30,463 nucleotides of DNA, taken from the NCBI GenBank assembly GCA_029007575.1, contig JAQXIB010000002.1:1-30463 (forward strand), read 5' to 3'. The notes below the pieces were generated by a model. It had not been told where the DNA came from. It saw only the letters and a list, made by a program, of their open reading frames with translations, and did not search any database. Source of the DNA: Clostridiales bacterium. Lineage in GTDB: Bacteria; Bacillota; Clostridia; Oscillospirales; Ruminococcaceae. The position numbers were made by a program, and so were the translations under genes. Each line of letters starts with the position of its first letter. The stretch's first letter is position 1. Positions 8,196-16,582 of this stretch are shown here, in pieces.

Positions 8196-9232
8196 GCGAC
8201 GCTGAACTGGCAAAATCCATCCGTCAAGGCGAATTTTCGCCGGTTTATCTGCTATACGGAAAAGAAACGTATCAGTTGCAAAAGCATCTTTCTGCCCTGA
8301 TCAGAAAATCGGTCGGGAAGCAAAGTTCCTGTTTCAATTTGCAGCAATTTGACGGCAACCGTGTCACCGTTTCCGAAATCATCGACGCTGCCGAAGCATA
8401 TCCGGTGATGGCTGATAAAAAATGTGTGACCGTCAGCAGTCTGGACTTGGATAAGCTCCCGGAAAAAGACTTTCTTGCGCTGAAAGAGCTGGTCAAGGAT
8501 CCGCCGCCGGACACGGTGCTGATCTTCCATTACACCGGTAACGAAATCGATCCCAAAAAATCAAACAGACAAAAATCCTTTCTGGGATTAGTGGAAAAAA
8601 GCGGCACCGTAACCGAATTTAAGTTTCTCTCCCAATCGCAGCTCGAAAAAGTGTTGCTGGATACCGCCGCAAAATCCGGCTGCAAACTTTCCCCTTATCT
8701 GGCCTGCTACCTGATTGACCGCTGCGGAGACAGTCTCAGCGTGCTGCTGACCGAAATGGAAAAACTGTGTTGCTTTGTCGGAAGCGGTGAAATCACCAAA
8801 GAAAACGTGGACATGCTGACCGTAAAAACCATAGAAGCCTCAGCTTTTGATTTGGCAAAGGCCATTCTGAAACGGGAATATGAGCGTTCCTTTCATATTC
8901 TCTCCGAGCTTTTATATCAACGCTTGGAGCCGCTTGCCATAATGGGAGCATTGAACATGTCCTTTTCCGACCTGTATAAAGCGGCGATTGCCAAAGCAGG
9001 GCAAATCCCTGTTTCCACCGTCATACAGGATTTTAACTATAAAGGGCGGGACTTTCGGATCAAAAACGCTTTTCGGGATGTGTCCGCCGTTTCGGTTGGA
9101 CAGCTGCGGCAATGTATTAGTATCCTATCCGAAGCGGATTTGAAATTAAAATCCTCCCGTGCCGATGACCGTACCGTTATGGAATTGGTTATCGCGAAAA
9201 TGATTACGGTCAAGGAGGCCCGCTTCCGATAG
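8183..9232 (+). CDS. holA: DNA polymerase III delta subunit
   Basis: HolA is the wrench subunit of the clamp loader that opens the beta sliding clamp. The 349-residue product has the family start, with SPVYLLYGKETYQLQKHL at about 17-34 (the degenerate AAA+ Walker A region, which lacks a true P-loop in delta). The middle RCGDSLSVLLTEMEKL segment and the C-terminal collar domain follow. The length is typical. The ATG lies within the end of comEC in another frame, with AAAGGAG 7 nt upstream, so translation is probably coupled. Genes for rpsT or others often follow holA; here rnmV follows after 28 nt. Confidence 0.94.
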   Translation: MAVLSDAELAKSIRQGEFSPVYLLYGKETYQLQKHLSALIRKSVGKQSSCFNLQQFDGNRVTVSEIIDAAEAYPVMADKKCVTVSSLDLDKLPEKDFLALKELVKDPPPDTVLIFHYTGNEIDPKKSNRQKSFLGLVEKSGTVTEFKFLSQSQLEKVLLDTAAKSGCKLSPYLACYLIDRCGDSLSVLLTEMEKLCCFVGSGEITKENVDMLTVKTIEASAFDLAKAILKREYERSFHILSELLYQRLEPLAIMGALNMSFSDLYKAAIAKAGQIPVSTVIQDFNYKGRDFRIKNAFRDVSAVSVGQLRQCISILSEADLKLKSSRADDRTVMELVIAKMITVKEARFR

Positions 9233-9260
9233 CGGCTGATACCGAAAGAGGTTTGAGAGA

Positions 9261-9950
9261 ATGATCAAGCTGACACAATGTGTGATTGTCGAAGGAAAAT
9301 ATGACAAGCAGAAACTCAGCCGTATTTTGGATGCAACAATTTTAGCCACCAATGGATTTCGCATTTTTAAAGACCGGGAAAAACGCCGCTTGATCCAAAC
9401 GCTTGCCGCGCAAAACGGAATTATTATTCTGACCGATTCTGACAGCGCCGGCTTTCAAATCCGGAATCATATCAAAAGCTTTGTTCCTGCCGAACAGATC
9501 ACCAATGTCTATATTCCCGAAATAGCGGGAAAGGAAAAACGAAAAACCGAAGCGTCTAAAGAGGGCTTGCTCGGCGTGGAAGGGATTCCGGATGAAATCA
9601 TCATCGCCGCACTGGCGCAGGCAGGCATCACACCGGAGCAAAAAACGCAAACAGGCTCCAAAATCACCAAGCTCGACCTGTATCAGGACGGCTTCAGCGG
9701 AAAGCCAAACAGCACCGCATACCGAAAACGGCTGCTGCAATATCTGAACCTACCGCATTATATGACTGCCAATTCTATTTTAGAGATTATCAACGCAACC
9801 ATGAGCGCAGAGGGATATCACCGGATGGTTAAAAACATCCTGACACAGGATGTTCCGACAACGCATACCGTTACTCCTCAAAAAGATTTGAATGCAGAAC
9901 CGTATGAAACCAAAACAGGAGGAAATTTTTCATTCCCTGATGAAAAATAA
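9261..9950 (+). CDS. rnmV: Ribonuclease M5 (TOPRIM domain, 5S rRNA maturation)
   Basis: RNase M5 makes the final double cut that matures 5S rRNA in Firmicutes, helped by ribosomal protein L18. The N-terminal TOPRIM domain shows the catalytic glutamate in VIVEGKYD (E11) and the acidic pair in ILTDSDSAG (D59, D61). The C-terminal half matches the DUF4093 extension, giving 229 residues against about 190 in B. subtilis. In many Firmicutes rnmV is paired with rsmA (ksgA); no rsmA follows here. Its last codons hold an AGGAGG sequence 37 nt before the next start, too far to serve it. The next gene begins 9 nt after the stop. Confidence 0.92.
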   Translation: MIKLTQCVIVEGKYDKQKLSRILDATILATNGFRIFKDREKRRLIQTLAAQNGIIILTDSDSAGFQIRNHIKSFVPAEQITNVYIPEIAGKEKRKTEASKEGLLGVEGIPDEIIIAALAQAGITPEQKTQTGSKITKLDLYQDGFSGKPNSTAYRKRLLQYLNLPHYMTANSILEIINATMSAEGYHRMVKNILTQDVPTTHTVTPQKDLNAEPYETKTGGNFSFPDEK

Positions 9951-9959
9951 ATAGAAAAT

Positions 9960-11366
9960 ATGGTATTTTCCAGTCTGACTTTTTTATATGTCTTTCTACC
10001 CATCGTTTTAATTGCCTATTATTTAGTCCCCCAAAAATGGAAAAACATCGTCATTTTCATCTCCGGTATTATTTTCTTTGCCTGGGGAGAGCCGGTATAT
10101 GTCCTGCTGATGCTGTTTACCACCGTTGTAGACTATACCGCCGGAAGATTGATGGATAAATATGATGACCGTCCCAAGCTGCGCACCGTCTTTTTGCTGA
10201 TGTCGGTTGTCATCGATCTCGGGCTGCTGGCGACCTTTAAATACAGCTCTTTCCTGATTCAGAATTTCAACCATCTGTTCGGCACACAAATTACCGACCC
10301 AAAACTGCCGCTGCCAATCGGCATTTCCTTCTATACTTTCCAGAGTATGTCTTATAGCATCGATATGTATATGCGCAATATCAAGGTGCAAAAAAATCTG
10401 ATCAACTATATTTCTTATGTTTCCCTGTTCCCGCAGATTGTCGCTGGGCCGATCGTCCGTTATCAGGATGTTGCCAACGAGATTGATCACCGTACCATCA
10501 CCACCTCAAAAGTATCTCAAGGAATCGGCATTTTCCTGTTGGGACTGGGCAAGAAAGTGTTGATCGCCAATAATATCGGCGCATTGTGGACAACCGTCAA
10601 GGGAACCGATATTTCTCAGCTTTCTACCCTGACGGCATGGCTTGGGATACTGGCGTTTACTTTCCAGATTTATTTTGATTTCTCCGGCTACTCGGATATG
10701 GCGGTCGGATTGGGCAAAATGCTGGGCTTTGATTTTCCGCAAAACTTCAATTATCCTTACCTTTCCCGAAGCATCAGTGAATTCTGGCGCAGATGGCATA
10801 TTACACTCGGCACCTGGTTCCGGTGTTATGTCTACATTCCGCTGGGCGGAAACCGCCACGGCAAGCTTGCCACACTGCGAAACTTGTTGATTGTGTGGTT
10901 CTTAACCGGCTTATGGCACGGAGCGAGCTGGAATTTCATCATATGGGGATTGTATTTTGGCGTTCTCATCATCATGGAACGGCTGTTTCTCGGCAAGCTA
11001 CTGGAAAAACTTCCTGCGGCGCTCAGCACAGCGTACTGTTTTTTGCTGGTCGTGATCGGATGGGTGATCTTTGAAATCGACAGTGTTCCGAGAATCCTGT
11101 CCTACCTCAAAGTCATGTTCTTTGGTTCCTCCGTCGGAATCATTGATTCCAAGAGTATTTATTATCTGGCTTCTTATGCCATTATCTTCCTGATTTGTAT
11201 GATCGGCAGCACCGATTATCCGAAGAAATTGGCAGCCAAGCTGCAAGCAAGCCATCCGGTACTGATTTCGGGCGTTTACCCGATATATCAGACAGCGCTA
11301 ATGGTAGCTTCTACCGCATATCTTGTATTTGCCACTTATAACCCGTTTTTGTATTTCAGATTTTAA
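9960..11366 (+). CDS. MBOAT family O-acyltransferase (AlgI/DltB-like)
   Basis: This 468-residue polytopic membrane protein belongs to the MBOAT family. Members such as AlgI and DltB pass acyl groups across the membrane to extracellular polysaccharides or teichoic acids. The start MVFSSLTFLYVFLPIVL is the typical AlgI-type N-terminus. LPIGISFYTFQSMSY, FPQIVAGPIVRY and WRRWHITLGTWF are family blocks. The catalytic histidine is in LTGLWHGASW at about residue 320. About ten membrane segments are visible. No ribosome binding site stands close to the ATG, so translation may be coupled to rnmV, whose stop lies 9 nt upstream. The next gene encodes a DHHW/AlgX-like protein, which supports polysaccharide acetylation; the target polymer is unknown. 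Confidence 0.93.
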   Translation: MVFSSLTFLYVFLPIVLIAYYLVPQKWKNIVIFISGIIFFAWGEPVYVLLMLFTTVVDYTAGRLMDKYDDRPKLRTVFLLMSVVIDLGLLATFKYSSFLIQNFNHLFGTQITDPKLPLPIGISFYTFQSMSYSIDMYMRNIKVQKNLINYISYVSLFPQIVAGPIVRYQDVANEIDHRTITTSKVSQGIGIFLLGLGKKVLIANNIGALWTTVKGTDISQLSTLTAWLGILAFTFQIYFDFSGYSDMAVGLGKMLGFDFPQNFNYPYLSRSISEFWRRWHITLGTWFRCYVYIPLGGNRHGKLATLRNLLIVWFLTGLWHGASWNFIIWGLYFGVLIIMERLFLGKLLEKLPAALSTAYCFLLVVIGWVIFEIDSVPRILSYLKVMFFGSSVGIIDSKSIYYLASYAIIFLICMIGSTDYPKKLAAKLQASHPVLISGVYPIYQTALMVASTAYLVFATYNPFLYFRF

Positions 11367-11384
11367 GGAGGAATGGCGATCAAT

Positions 11385-12518
11385 ATGAAATCAAACAAGT
11401 TAACCGCTAACATTGCGATATTTGCCGTTCTCCTGATTCTTTTGCCGGCATTGACGCTTTTCCTGCCGAAAAAGACCTTTTCCGAAAACGAGAACCGATA
11501 TTTGCAGGAATTTCCGGTGCCGACGTTGAAAACAATCAAAGATAAGAGTTTTATGTCTTCCTTTGAAAAGTTTTTCGCCGACCATTTTGTACTGCGTGAA
11601 CAATGGATTCAGTTGAAAAACCAAATGGAGATCATGACCAACAAGAAAGAAATTAACGGTGTGTATCTGACCGAGAAGCGCCTGGTTGAGCATCAGGAGC
11701 TGAACGAGGACATTATTCGGCAAAACACCGAAGCGATCAACTCCTTTGCGGAAAAATATAAAAAGCCGACCTTTTTGATGATTGCTCCCACTGCGGAAAG
11801 TATCTACACCGACCAACTGCCGTTGATGGCGCCGTATTTTGATCAAAAACAGGTCATTGACAGCATCTATACCGCTTCCGGTAAAAGCTTAACCTGTATC
11901 GATGTATTTACCCCTCTGCTGTCCGCAAAGAACCAATATATTTATTATAACACTGACCACCATTGGACCAGTTTGGGCGCCTATCTCGGATATTTTTCTT
12001 CTGCCAAGCCGCTTGGTTTTGCCCATAACGAGATCGATAAATTCAATGTGGAACACGCAAGCCATGATTTCAAAGGGACGTTGTATTCGAAAACGCTGTA
12101 CGAGAAATGCCCTCCTGACACGATCGATCTTTATCATCTGTCTACCGGAGAGCCTCAGGTAACGGTCACGGTCAAGTCCGGACAAAAATCATCGGAGCAT
12201 CAGAGCATATTTTTCAGAAATTATCTGGATAAAAAGGACAAGTATAACACATTTCTGGGACAGAACGAACCCTGCGTATCTGTAAAGACCAACGTCGGCA
12301 ATCAGAAAAAGCTATTGATCATCAAGGATTCCTATGCGCACTCGATGGTGCAGTTTTATATGTATCATTACAGTGAGATTACCCTGATCGACCTAAGATA
12401 TGTCAATAAGTTAAGCAACTATATTTCGGTCGATGACTACGACCAAATCATGTTTGTGTATAATTTTGCCAGCATCAATTCCGATACCAGCATCGGTAAA
12501 AAATTGCCGTTGTTTTAA
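11385..12518 (+). CDS. DHHW family (AlgX/DltD-like SGNH) membrane-anchored protein
   Basis: This 377-residue protein has one N-terminal membrane anchor (about 9-28) and an extracytoplasmic domain of the DHHW/SGNH-like hydrolase group. Such proteins work with MBOAT partners to place acetyl groups on exported polysaccharides. The name-giving motif NTDHHWTSLGAY sits at about 189-200 (D191, H192, H193, W194). A second block KDSYAHSMVQF at about 314-324 supplies the serine region. I prefer ATG 11385, 13 nt after AAGGAGG, over ATG 11373, which would be only 1 nt from that site. It follows the MBOAT gene by 18 nt, so the two form a functional pair. Confidence 0.9.
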   Translation: MKSNKLTANIAIFAVLLILLPALTLFLPKKTFSENENRYLQEFPVPTLKTIKDKSFMSSFEKFFADHFVLREQWIQLKNQMEIMTNKKEINGVYLTEKRLVEHQELNEDIIRQNTEAINSFAEKYKKPTFLMIAPTAESIYTDQLPLMAPYFDQKQVIDSIYTASGKSLTCIDVFTPLLSAKNQYIYYNTDHHWTSLGAYLGYFSSAKPLGFAHNEIDKFNVEHASHDFKGTLYSKTLYEKCPPDTIDLYHLSTGEPQVTVTVKSGQKSSEHQSIFFRNYLDKKDKYNTFLGQNEPCVSVKTNVGNQKKLLIIKDSYAHSMVQFYMYHYSEITLIDLRYVNKLSNYISVDDYDQIMFVYNFASINSDTSIGKKLPLF

Positions 12519-12530
12519 AAAACGTCTGTC

Positions 12531-12649
12531 ATGCAAACTCCTTTGCGAAAAATCACATCGTTTTTTCAATTAGGATTTGCATTATAAATACCGTTTAGAA
12601 GAAACGCTCCCGCGCTCCTTCCAAGCGAGCGGCTGCTTTTGAAAGCAGC
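12531..12649. repeat. Hairpins between the DHHW gene and the DUF3048 gene
   Basis: Arm 12531-12537 pairs with 12576-12582, with an inner A/T stem (about 12543-12552 with 12561-12569). The part 12564-12586 resembles the 118-141 and 17371-17393 repeats but is degenerate. 12605-12609 pairs with 12627-12631, and 12632-12638 pairs perfectly with 12643-12649 around TTGA, ending just before the AAAGGAAA ribosome binding site of the next gene. No T-rich terminator is obvious. Confidence 0.5.
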
Positions 12650-12664
12650 AGAAAGGAAATTCAT

Positions 12665-13744
12665 ATGAAAAAGAAACTCAGTCTACTTGTCGCAGCGGTA
12701 CTGCTTGTGATAACCGTTGCGGGATGCGGTGAAACTCCGGTTCCTTCCGGAACAGACAGCGACACCGCAAACAATTCTTCGATAGCCGAAGAAACTTCGT
12801 CCGAAACACCGGTTAAAAAAGATGAAAATCTAAATCCGCTCACCGGCGAATATAATTTAAAAGATCGCGCAGTCGGTAAACGTCCGGTATCTGTGATGGT
12901 CAATAATATCAAGAAAGCGTGGCCGCAATATGGTCTTTCTTCCGCGGATATCTGCTATGAAATCGTAGTAGAAGGCGGTATCACTCGAATTATGGCAGTG
13001 TTTGCCGATTATCAGTCGGTGCCGAAAATCGGTTCTGTGCGCTCTGTCAGACACTATTTCTTGGACTGCAGCGCACCGCTCAACACCATCTTTGTCCATT
13101 GGGGCGGAAGTGATCCCGGCTATGAAGCTGTGAAATCCAGAGGCATCAACAATATCGACGGTATGTCCATGTCAAAAGTGTCCTTTTTGCGCGATAACCA
13201 GCTAAAAAAAGAAAAAGGACAGGAGTTCAGCAATTTCACCAACGCGGAGCTGATCCAAAAAGGTATCGAAAAGAAAAAATTCAGTACGAGCGGAACGCCG
13301 GATCCCGGTTTTCAATTTGATCCCAACGGTGAAGTGACCGGCAGCACCGCTGCAACCGACGTGTCAGTAAAATTTTCCGGTTATGTAACGGCGGATTTCG
13401 ATTATGACGCGACAACCGGCAAATATTTAAAAAGCGAATTCGGCCAAAAACAAATCGATAAAAACAACGATCAGCAAATCGCGGTCGACAACGTGTTTGT
13501 TTTGTACGCAGACATTCATCTGTACGCGGGCAGCAAAAAATGGATGGATGTAGAATACGATAAAGGCGGCTCCGGATACTACATATCCAAAGGCACAAAA
13601 ACAGATTTTACCTGGAGCAAAAGCGGAAGCAATAAACCATTCCGGTTTAAAGACGTTTCCGGCGCAGATTTAAAGGTCAATCCCGGAAAGAGCTGGATCT
13701 GTATTGTGTCAGATGAACAAAAAGGAAATACTACCATCAAATAA
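12665..13744 (+). CDS. DUF3048 domain lipoprotein (YerB-like)
   Basis: This 359-residue protein has a lipoprotein signal peptide with the lipobox VAGC and lipid-bearing cysteine at residue 21. A Ser/Thr-rich linker follows to about residue 55, then a DUF3048 domain: NPLTGE, RPVSVMVNN and SADICYEIVVEGGITRIMAVFAD at about 58-120, and SVRSVRHYF near 125. The family includes B. subtilis YerB; the biochemical role is not established. The mature protein should sit on the outer face of the membrane. It starts behind AAAGGAAA, 7 nt from the ATG. Its stop is followed by a large hairpin that overlaps the next gene's ribosome binding site. Confidence 0.93.
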   Translation: MKKKLSLLVAAVLLVITVAGCGETPVPSGTDSDTANNSSIAEETSSETPVKKDENLNPLTGEYNLKDRAVGKRPVSVMVNNIKKAWPQYGLSSADICYEIVVEGGITRIMAVFADYQSVPKIGSVRSVRHYFLDCSAPLNTIFVHWGGSDPGYEAVKSRGINNIDGMSMSKVSFLRDNQLKKEKGQEFSNFTNAELIQKGIEKKKFSTSGTPDPGFQFDPNGEVTGSTAATDVSVKFSGYVTADFDYDATTGKYLKSEFGQKQIDKNNDQQIAVDNVFVLYADIHLYAGSKKWMDVEYDKGGSGYYISKGTKTDFTWSKSGSNKPFRFKDVSGADLKVNPGKSWICIVSDEQKGNTTIK

Positions 13745-13764
13745 CAGAAAAACAGCAGAATAAT

Positions 13765-13836
13765 AATAATCCCCAACGGGAATGCTTGTTTTGTAATGAT
13801 TCGGCATTACACGAAAGCATTATGTTGGGGGTTATT
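13765..13836 (+). promoter_or_regulatory. Hairpin covering the ribosome binding site of the CmpB-like gene
   Basis: A 13-bp outer stem (13765-13777 with 13824-13836, one G:U) encloses inner stems 781-787/815-821 and 793-798/805-810 (add 13000). The 3' arm contains the GGGGG ribosome binding site at 13827-13831 for the ATG at 13840, pairing it with CCCC at 13771-13774. The T-rich end TTATTTT also makes it a plausible intrinsic terminator for the DUF3048 gene. It may do both jobs. Confidence 0.6.
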
Positions 13837-13839
13837 TTC

Positions 13840-14289
13840 ATGTCACGGGGGTTTAAAAGATTTTCTCAGGGTCTTTCTCTGTTTACCATAGGCGGTATCG
13901 GATATGTTATCATTGAAAACATCTGGCGGGGATATTCGCATATTACCATGTTCTTTGCGGGTGGGTTGTCTTTTCTGTGCATAGAAGTCATGGATGTGCG
14001 GCTCGGAAAAAGCGTAAACACCTTTGGAAAATGTATTCTGGGTTCTACCATTATTACGACCATTGAATTTGTCTTCGGATGTATCTTCAATCTTTATTAT
14101 AAGATGAATGTTTGGGATTATTCACATCTTCCTTTTAATCTGTTCGGTCAAATTTCTTTGGTGTTCAGTTCTTTGTGGTGCCTGCTGACCTATCCGGTGT
14201 TGCAAATCGGCAAAGTTATTCGCCGAAACCTGTTCAAAGAGGGCAAAAGAAGACTGGCCTCATCGGGATATCACACCTTGCAAATTTAA
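13840..14289 (+). CDS. Putative ABC-transporter-permease-like membrane protein (CmpB/PF06541 type)
   Basis: This 149-residue protein has about four membrane helices. Hydrophobic stretches lie near residues 10-25, 37-54, 70-90 and 105-125, with charged ends (MSRGFKRFSQG and RRNLFKEGKRR). The pattern GGIGYVIIENIWRGYSHITMFFAGG and FNLYYKMNVWDYSHLPFNLFGQI matches the small clostridial family called putative ABC-transporter type IV or CmpB; no transport function has been shown that I know of, and no ATPase gene is nearby. I place the start at ATG 13840, 8 nt after a GGGGG ribosome binding site, not at an upstream ATG (13786) that lies inside the hairpin. Confidence 0.82.
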   Translation: MSRGFKRFSQGLSLFTIGGIGYVIIENIWRGYSHITMFFAGGLSFLCIEVMDVRLGKSVNTFGKCILGSTIITTIEFVFGCIFNLYYKMNVWDYSHLPFNLFGQISLVFSSLWCLLTYPVLQIGKVIRRNLFKEGKRRLASSGYHTLQI

Positions 14290-14312
14290 TCACGTCATAA
14301 GCGGCAGAGACA

Positions 14313-14397
14313 AAAAATTCGCATAACGCCTTTTTTCCTTTCATATGATTAAAACAAGAAAGAAAGGAAAGGAGTGATATCCGTTATGCGAATTTTT
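14313..14397 (+). promoter_or_regulatory. 16-bp inverted repeat spanning ribosome binding site and start of the deacetylase gene
   Basis: 14313-14328 is perfectly complementary to 14382-14397. The 3' arm contains the ATG at 14386 and the first four codons. Inside, TTTCCTTTC (14334-14342) pairs with GAAAGGAAA (14362-14370), next to or covering the AAAGGAG ribosome binding site. The A-rich 5' end and T-rich 3' end would let the stem act as a terminator on either strand, although the loop is long. Either way the fold should limit translation of the following gene. Confidence 0.65.
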
Positions 14398-15153
14398 GTT
14401 ATGTCAGGAAAAAAGCTGTTGATTTCCGTCTCTGCCGGTGTCATTGCAATCGCTTGCATCATCGGAGCGGGAATATGGTTGGGGCAAACAGCGCCCACCT
14501 CGGTACAGCCGAAGAAATTGCCGATCTATTGCGTAAAAACCGAAGAAAAGCAGATCGCACTGACCTTTGATGCCGCTTGGGGAAATTCCGATACCGATCA
14601 ACTGATAAACATTTTAAAAAAGCACAACGCTAAAGCCACTTTTTTTACCACCGGAGAATGGGTGAATAAATATCCGGATGATGTCAAAAAACTCTATCAA
14701 GCCGGACACGATATTCAGAATCACTCCGATCAACATCCGCATGTTGCAAAGATCAGCGCCGAACAATTAAAAAAGGATACTTTAGCCTGTGACGATAAAA
14801 TTGAAAAACTGATAGGCAAGCGCCCGACGCTCTACCGCGCACCATATGGAGAATATGATAACGATATGTTGGCTGTTTTTGAAAACGACCTGAAGCATTT
14901 TGTAATCCAATGGGATGTTGATAGTAGGGACTGGAAGAGACCGACCGTCGAAAAAATGGTAGAATCGGTCACGAAATCAGTAAAACCGGGTAGTATTTTG
15001 CTTTTCCATAACGATTTGGAAAACACGCCGACCGCATTGGATGCGATTTTAACACGACTGGACGCAGAAAACTATCAATATATTTCGGTAAACGAACTCA
15101 TTCTAAAGGAGAATTACACGATAGACAATAATGGAATGCAAATCAAACAGTAG
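14386..15153 (+). CDS. Polysaccharide deacetylase, PdaB-like (NodB domain)
   Basis: This 255-residue protein has an N-terminal membrane anchor (about 11-33) and a NodB-type carbohydrate esterase 4 domain that should face outside. IALTFDAAWGN at about 57-67 is motif 1. It keeps the first aspartate (D62, catalytic base) but has Ala where classical enzymes have the second, metal-binding Asp, as is usual in the PdaB sporulation branch. NHSDQH gives H113 and H117, RAPYGEYD is motif 3, and WDVDSRDW and GSILLFHND are motifs 4 and 5. PdaB is needed for spore cortex in B. subtilis, so a peptidoglycan or cortex role is inferred. The start at 14386 follows AAAGGAG by 11 nt; a GTG at 14374 overlaps that site. 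Confidence 0.88.
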   Translation: MRIFVMSGKKLLISVSAGVIAIACIIGAGIWLGQTAPTSVQPKKLPIYCVKTEEKQIALTFDAAWGNSDTDQLINILKKHNAKATFFTTGEWVNKYPDDVKKLYQAGHDIQNHSDQHPHVAKISAEQLKKDTLACDDKIEKLIGKRPTLYRAPYGEYDNDMLAVFENDLKHFVIQWDVDSRDWKRPTVEKMVESVTKSVKPGSILLFHNDLENTPTALDAILTRLDAENYQYISVNELILKENYTIDNNGMQIKQ

Positions 15154-15179
15154 ACCGGTCGAAAAAGCAGTTTTTTTGG

Positions 15180-15208
15180 TTGAATGGCAAAATACTTTAT
15201 GATATAAT
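15180..15208 (+). promoter_or_regulatory. Probable sigma-A promoter for the GH25 lysozyme gene
   Basis: TTGAAT (15180-15185) and a perfect TATAAT (15203-15208) are spaced by 17 nt. The start site would be near 15215, some 325 nt before the next ATG. Confidence 0.65.
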
Positions 15209-15214
15209 AAATTT

Positions 15215-15540
15215 ATCATATCTGTAAAAGGTTATATTTCGAAGGTTACTTTTAACCGAGTAAGCTTGTGGGCAGTTGCGGCAAAGAAAAATGCCGTTCG
15301 CCCACAAGTAACGGTATCAGTTACCGTTCATACCAGATCGTATTGCTGATATGTGCATCGAAGAAAGCCAAATCACAGTCAAACCGTTTTGGCTTTCTTC
15401 AAGCACTGACAGAAAATCTACAAGAAATGCACCTATGCTTTTTTTCTATGCTGTTCGGCAATCCTCAAAACCGAAATGTAGAACAAGCACTCTTGCTTGT
15501 CCAAAACGCACACCAGTTAAGAAAGGAATCATTATAAAAA
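15215..15540 (+). promoter_or_regulatory. Long hairpin-rich leader of the GH25 lysozyme gene
   Basis: This 326-nt stretch has no convincing gene. It holds these stems: 15244-15248/15253-15257; 15265-15273/15300-15308 (9 bp) with an inner 5-bp stem 15279-15283/15292-15296; 15310-15316/15322-15328; a perfect 13-bp stem 15360-15372/15388-15400; 15454-15458/15471-15475; and 15483-15489/15494-15500. A T7 run at about 15439-15445 follows CTATGC, which is repeated directly after it. The layout could be a regulatory leader or an intergenic repeat array. It lacks the conserved core of the c-di-GMP-I riboswitch and any T-box. Confidence 0.55.
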
Positions 15541-16575
15541 ATGGAAGAAAAAAGAACGCCGTTGGCTGCAAAAATCACGATCATCGTTTTAAGTATCATC
15601 TGTATCCTGCTTTCTGCCGCCCTTGTCTTTCTGTATTTCTCTAAAAACGAATCGGTTGCCGCCATTGCACAGTTGGAAACCGATTTAGATGAAAAACAAA
15701 ATATTATTGACAACGAAACCATTTCGATTAAAACCTTTAAGAACCATGCGCAGCAATATGGCGCGAATATCCCGTTCCTGCAGAGCTTTTTTGATGATGT
15801 GATTGTCTATAAAAACAAGCAGGGCATTGTTTATCAGCCAATCGATGACAGCCTTCCGAAAAATACATATGATTTTAGCATGCTCACTTATAAAAACAGT
15901 CAGATTCAATATGAGGACAGCAATGGTGTTGTCGGACTAAAAGGGATTGATGTTTCCAAATATCAGGGCAAAATCGATTGGCAGGCAGTGAAAGAAGACG
16001 GCGTTTCTTATGCGTTTATTCGCGCCGGACACCGCGGATATGCACAAGCGGGACAAATCACACAGGATCCTTATCTTACTGCCAATCTGAATGGTGCAGC
16101 GAAAGCCGGGGTAGATGTCGGCGTGTATTTCTTCTCCCAAGCGATTACAGCACAGGAAGCCATCGAAGAAGCTGACTTTGTTTTAAACGCGGTAAAAGGA
16201 CATGCCATTCGGTATCCGATCGTCTTTGATATGGAAGAAATCACCTCAGAAGGAGCGCGAACGGCCAATCTCACGGCTGCGCAGATCACCGATCTGACCA
16301 TTGCTTTTTGCGAACGAATCAAATCTGCCGGATATACCCCGATGATTTACGGCAATGTGAAATGGATGATGGAACACGTAGAGCTTTCCAGACTCACGCA
16401 ATACCAAAAATGGTTTGCGCAGTATTACAACAAACCGTTTTTCCCGTATGAATTTCAAATATGGCAGTATACCAACAAAGGCAAGGTCAACGGCATTACA
16501 GGCGAAGTAGATCTCAATTTATGCTTTGTCAATTATAATGATCAGCCTGTCCAATCCAATGACATTCCTGAATAG
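15541..16575 (+). CDS. Membrane-anchored GH25 lysozyme-like glycosidase
   Basis: This 344-residue protein has a cytoplasmic start, a membrane helix (about 9-31), and a predicted coiled-coil segment (about 33-65, with Asn, Glu and Lys heptads). A linker leads into a glycoside hydrolase family 25 domain from about residue 132. GH25 enzymes cut the MurNAc-GlcNAc bond of peptidoglycan. GIDVSKYQGKIDW (catalytic-barrel start, D137), YAFIRAGHRG, DVGVYFFSQA and the DxE active site FDMEE (D230, E232) are all present, and a WQYTNKGKVNGITGEVDLNL end completes the barrel, so it should be active. AAAGGA lies about 13 nt before the ATG. The retained anchor suggests a remodelling enzyme held at the membrane. 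No cell-wall-binding repeats are seen. Confidence 0.93.
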   Translation: MEEKRTPLAAKITIIVLSIICILLSAALVFLYFSKNESVAAIAQLETDLDEKQNIIDNETISIKTFKNHAQQYGANIPFLQSFFDDVIVYKNKQGIVYQPIDDSLPKNTYDFSMLTYKNSQIQYEDSNGVVGLKGIDVSKYQGKIDWQAVKEDGVSYAFIRAGHRGYAQAGQITQDPYLTANLNGAAKAGVDVGVYFFSQAITAQEAIEEADFVLNAVKGHAIRYPIVFDMEEITSEGARTANLTAAQITDLTIAFCERIKSAGYTPMIYGNVKWMMEHVELSRLTQYQKWFAQYYNKPFFPYEFQIWQYTNKGKVNGITGEVDLNLCFVNYNDQPVQSNDIPE

Positions 16576-16582
16576 GAAGTGC

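Noticed and set aside
15220..15330. Possible c-di-GMP or other riboswitch in the GH25 leader
   Set aside because: The conserved core sequences I would expect cannot be found by eye.
15268..15537. 89-codon open frame before the GH25 gene
   Set aside because: It overlaps the structured leader, has no ribosome binding site, and another frame overlaps it into the true gene.
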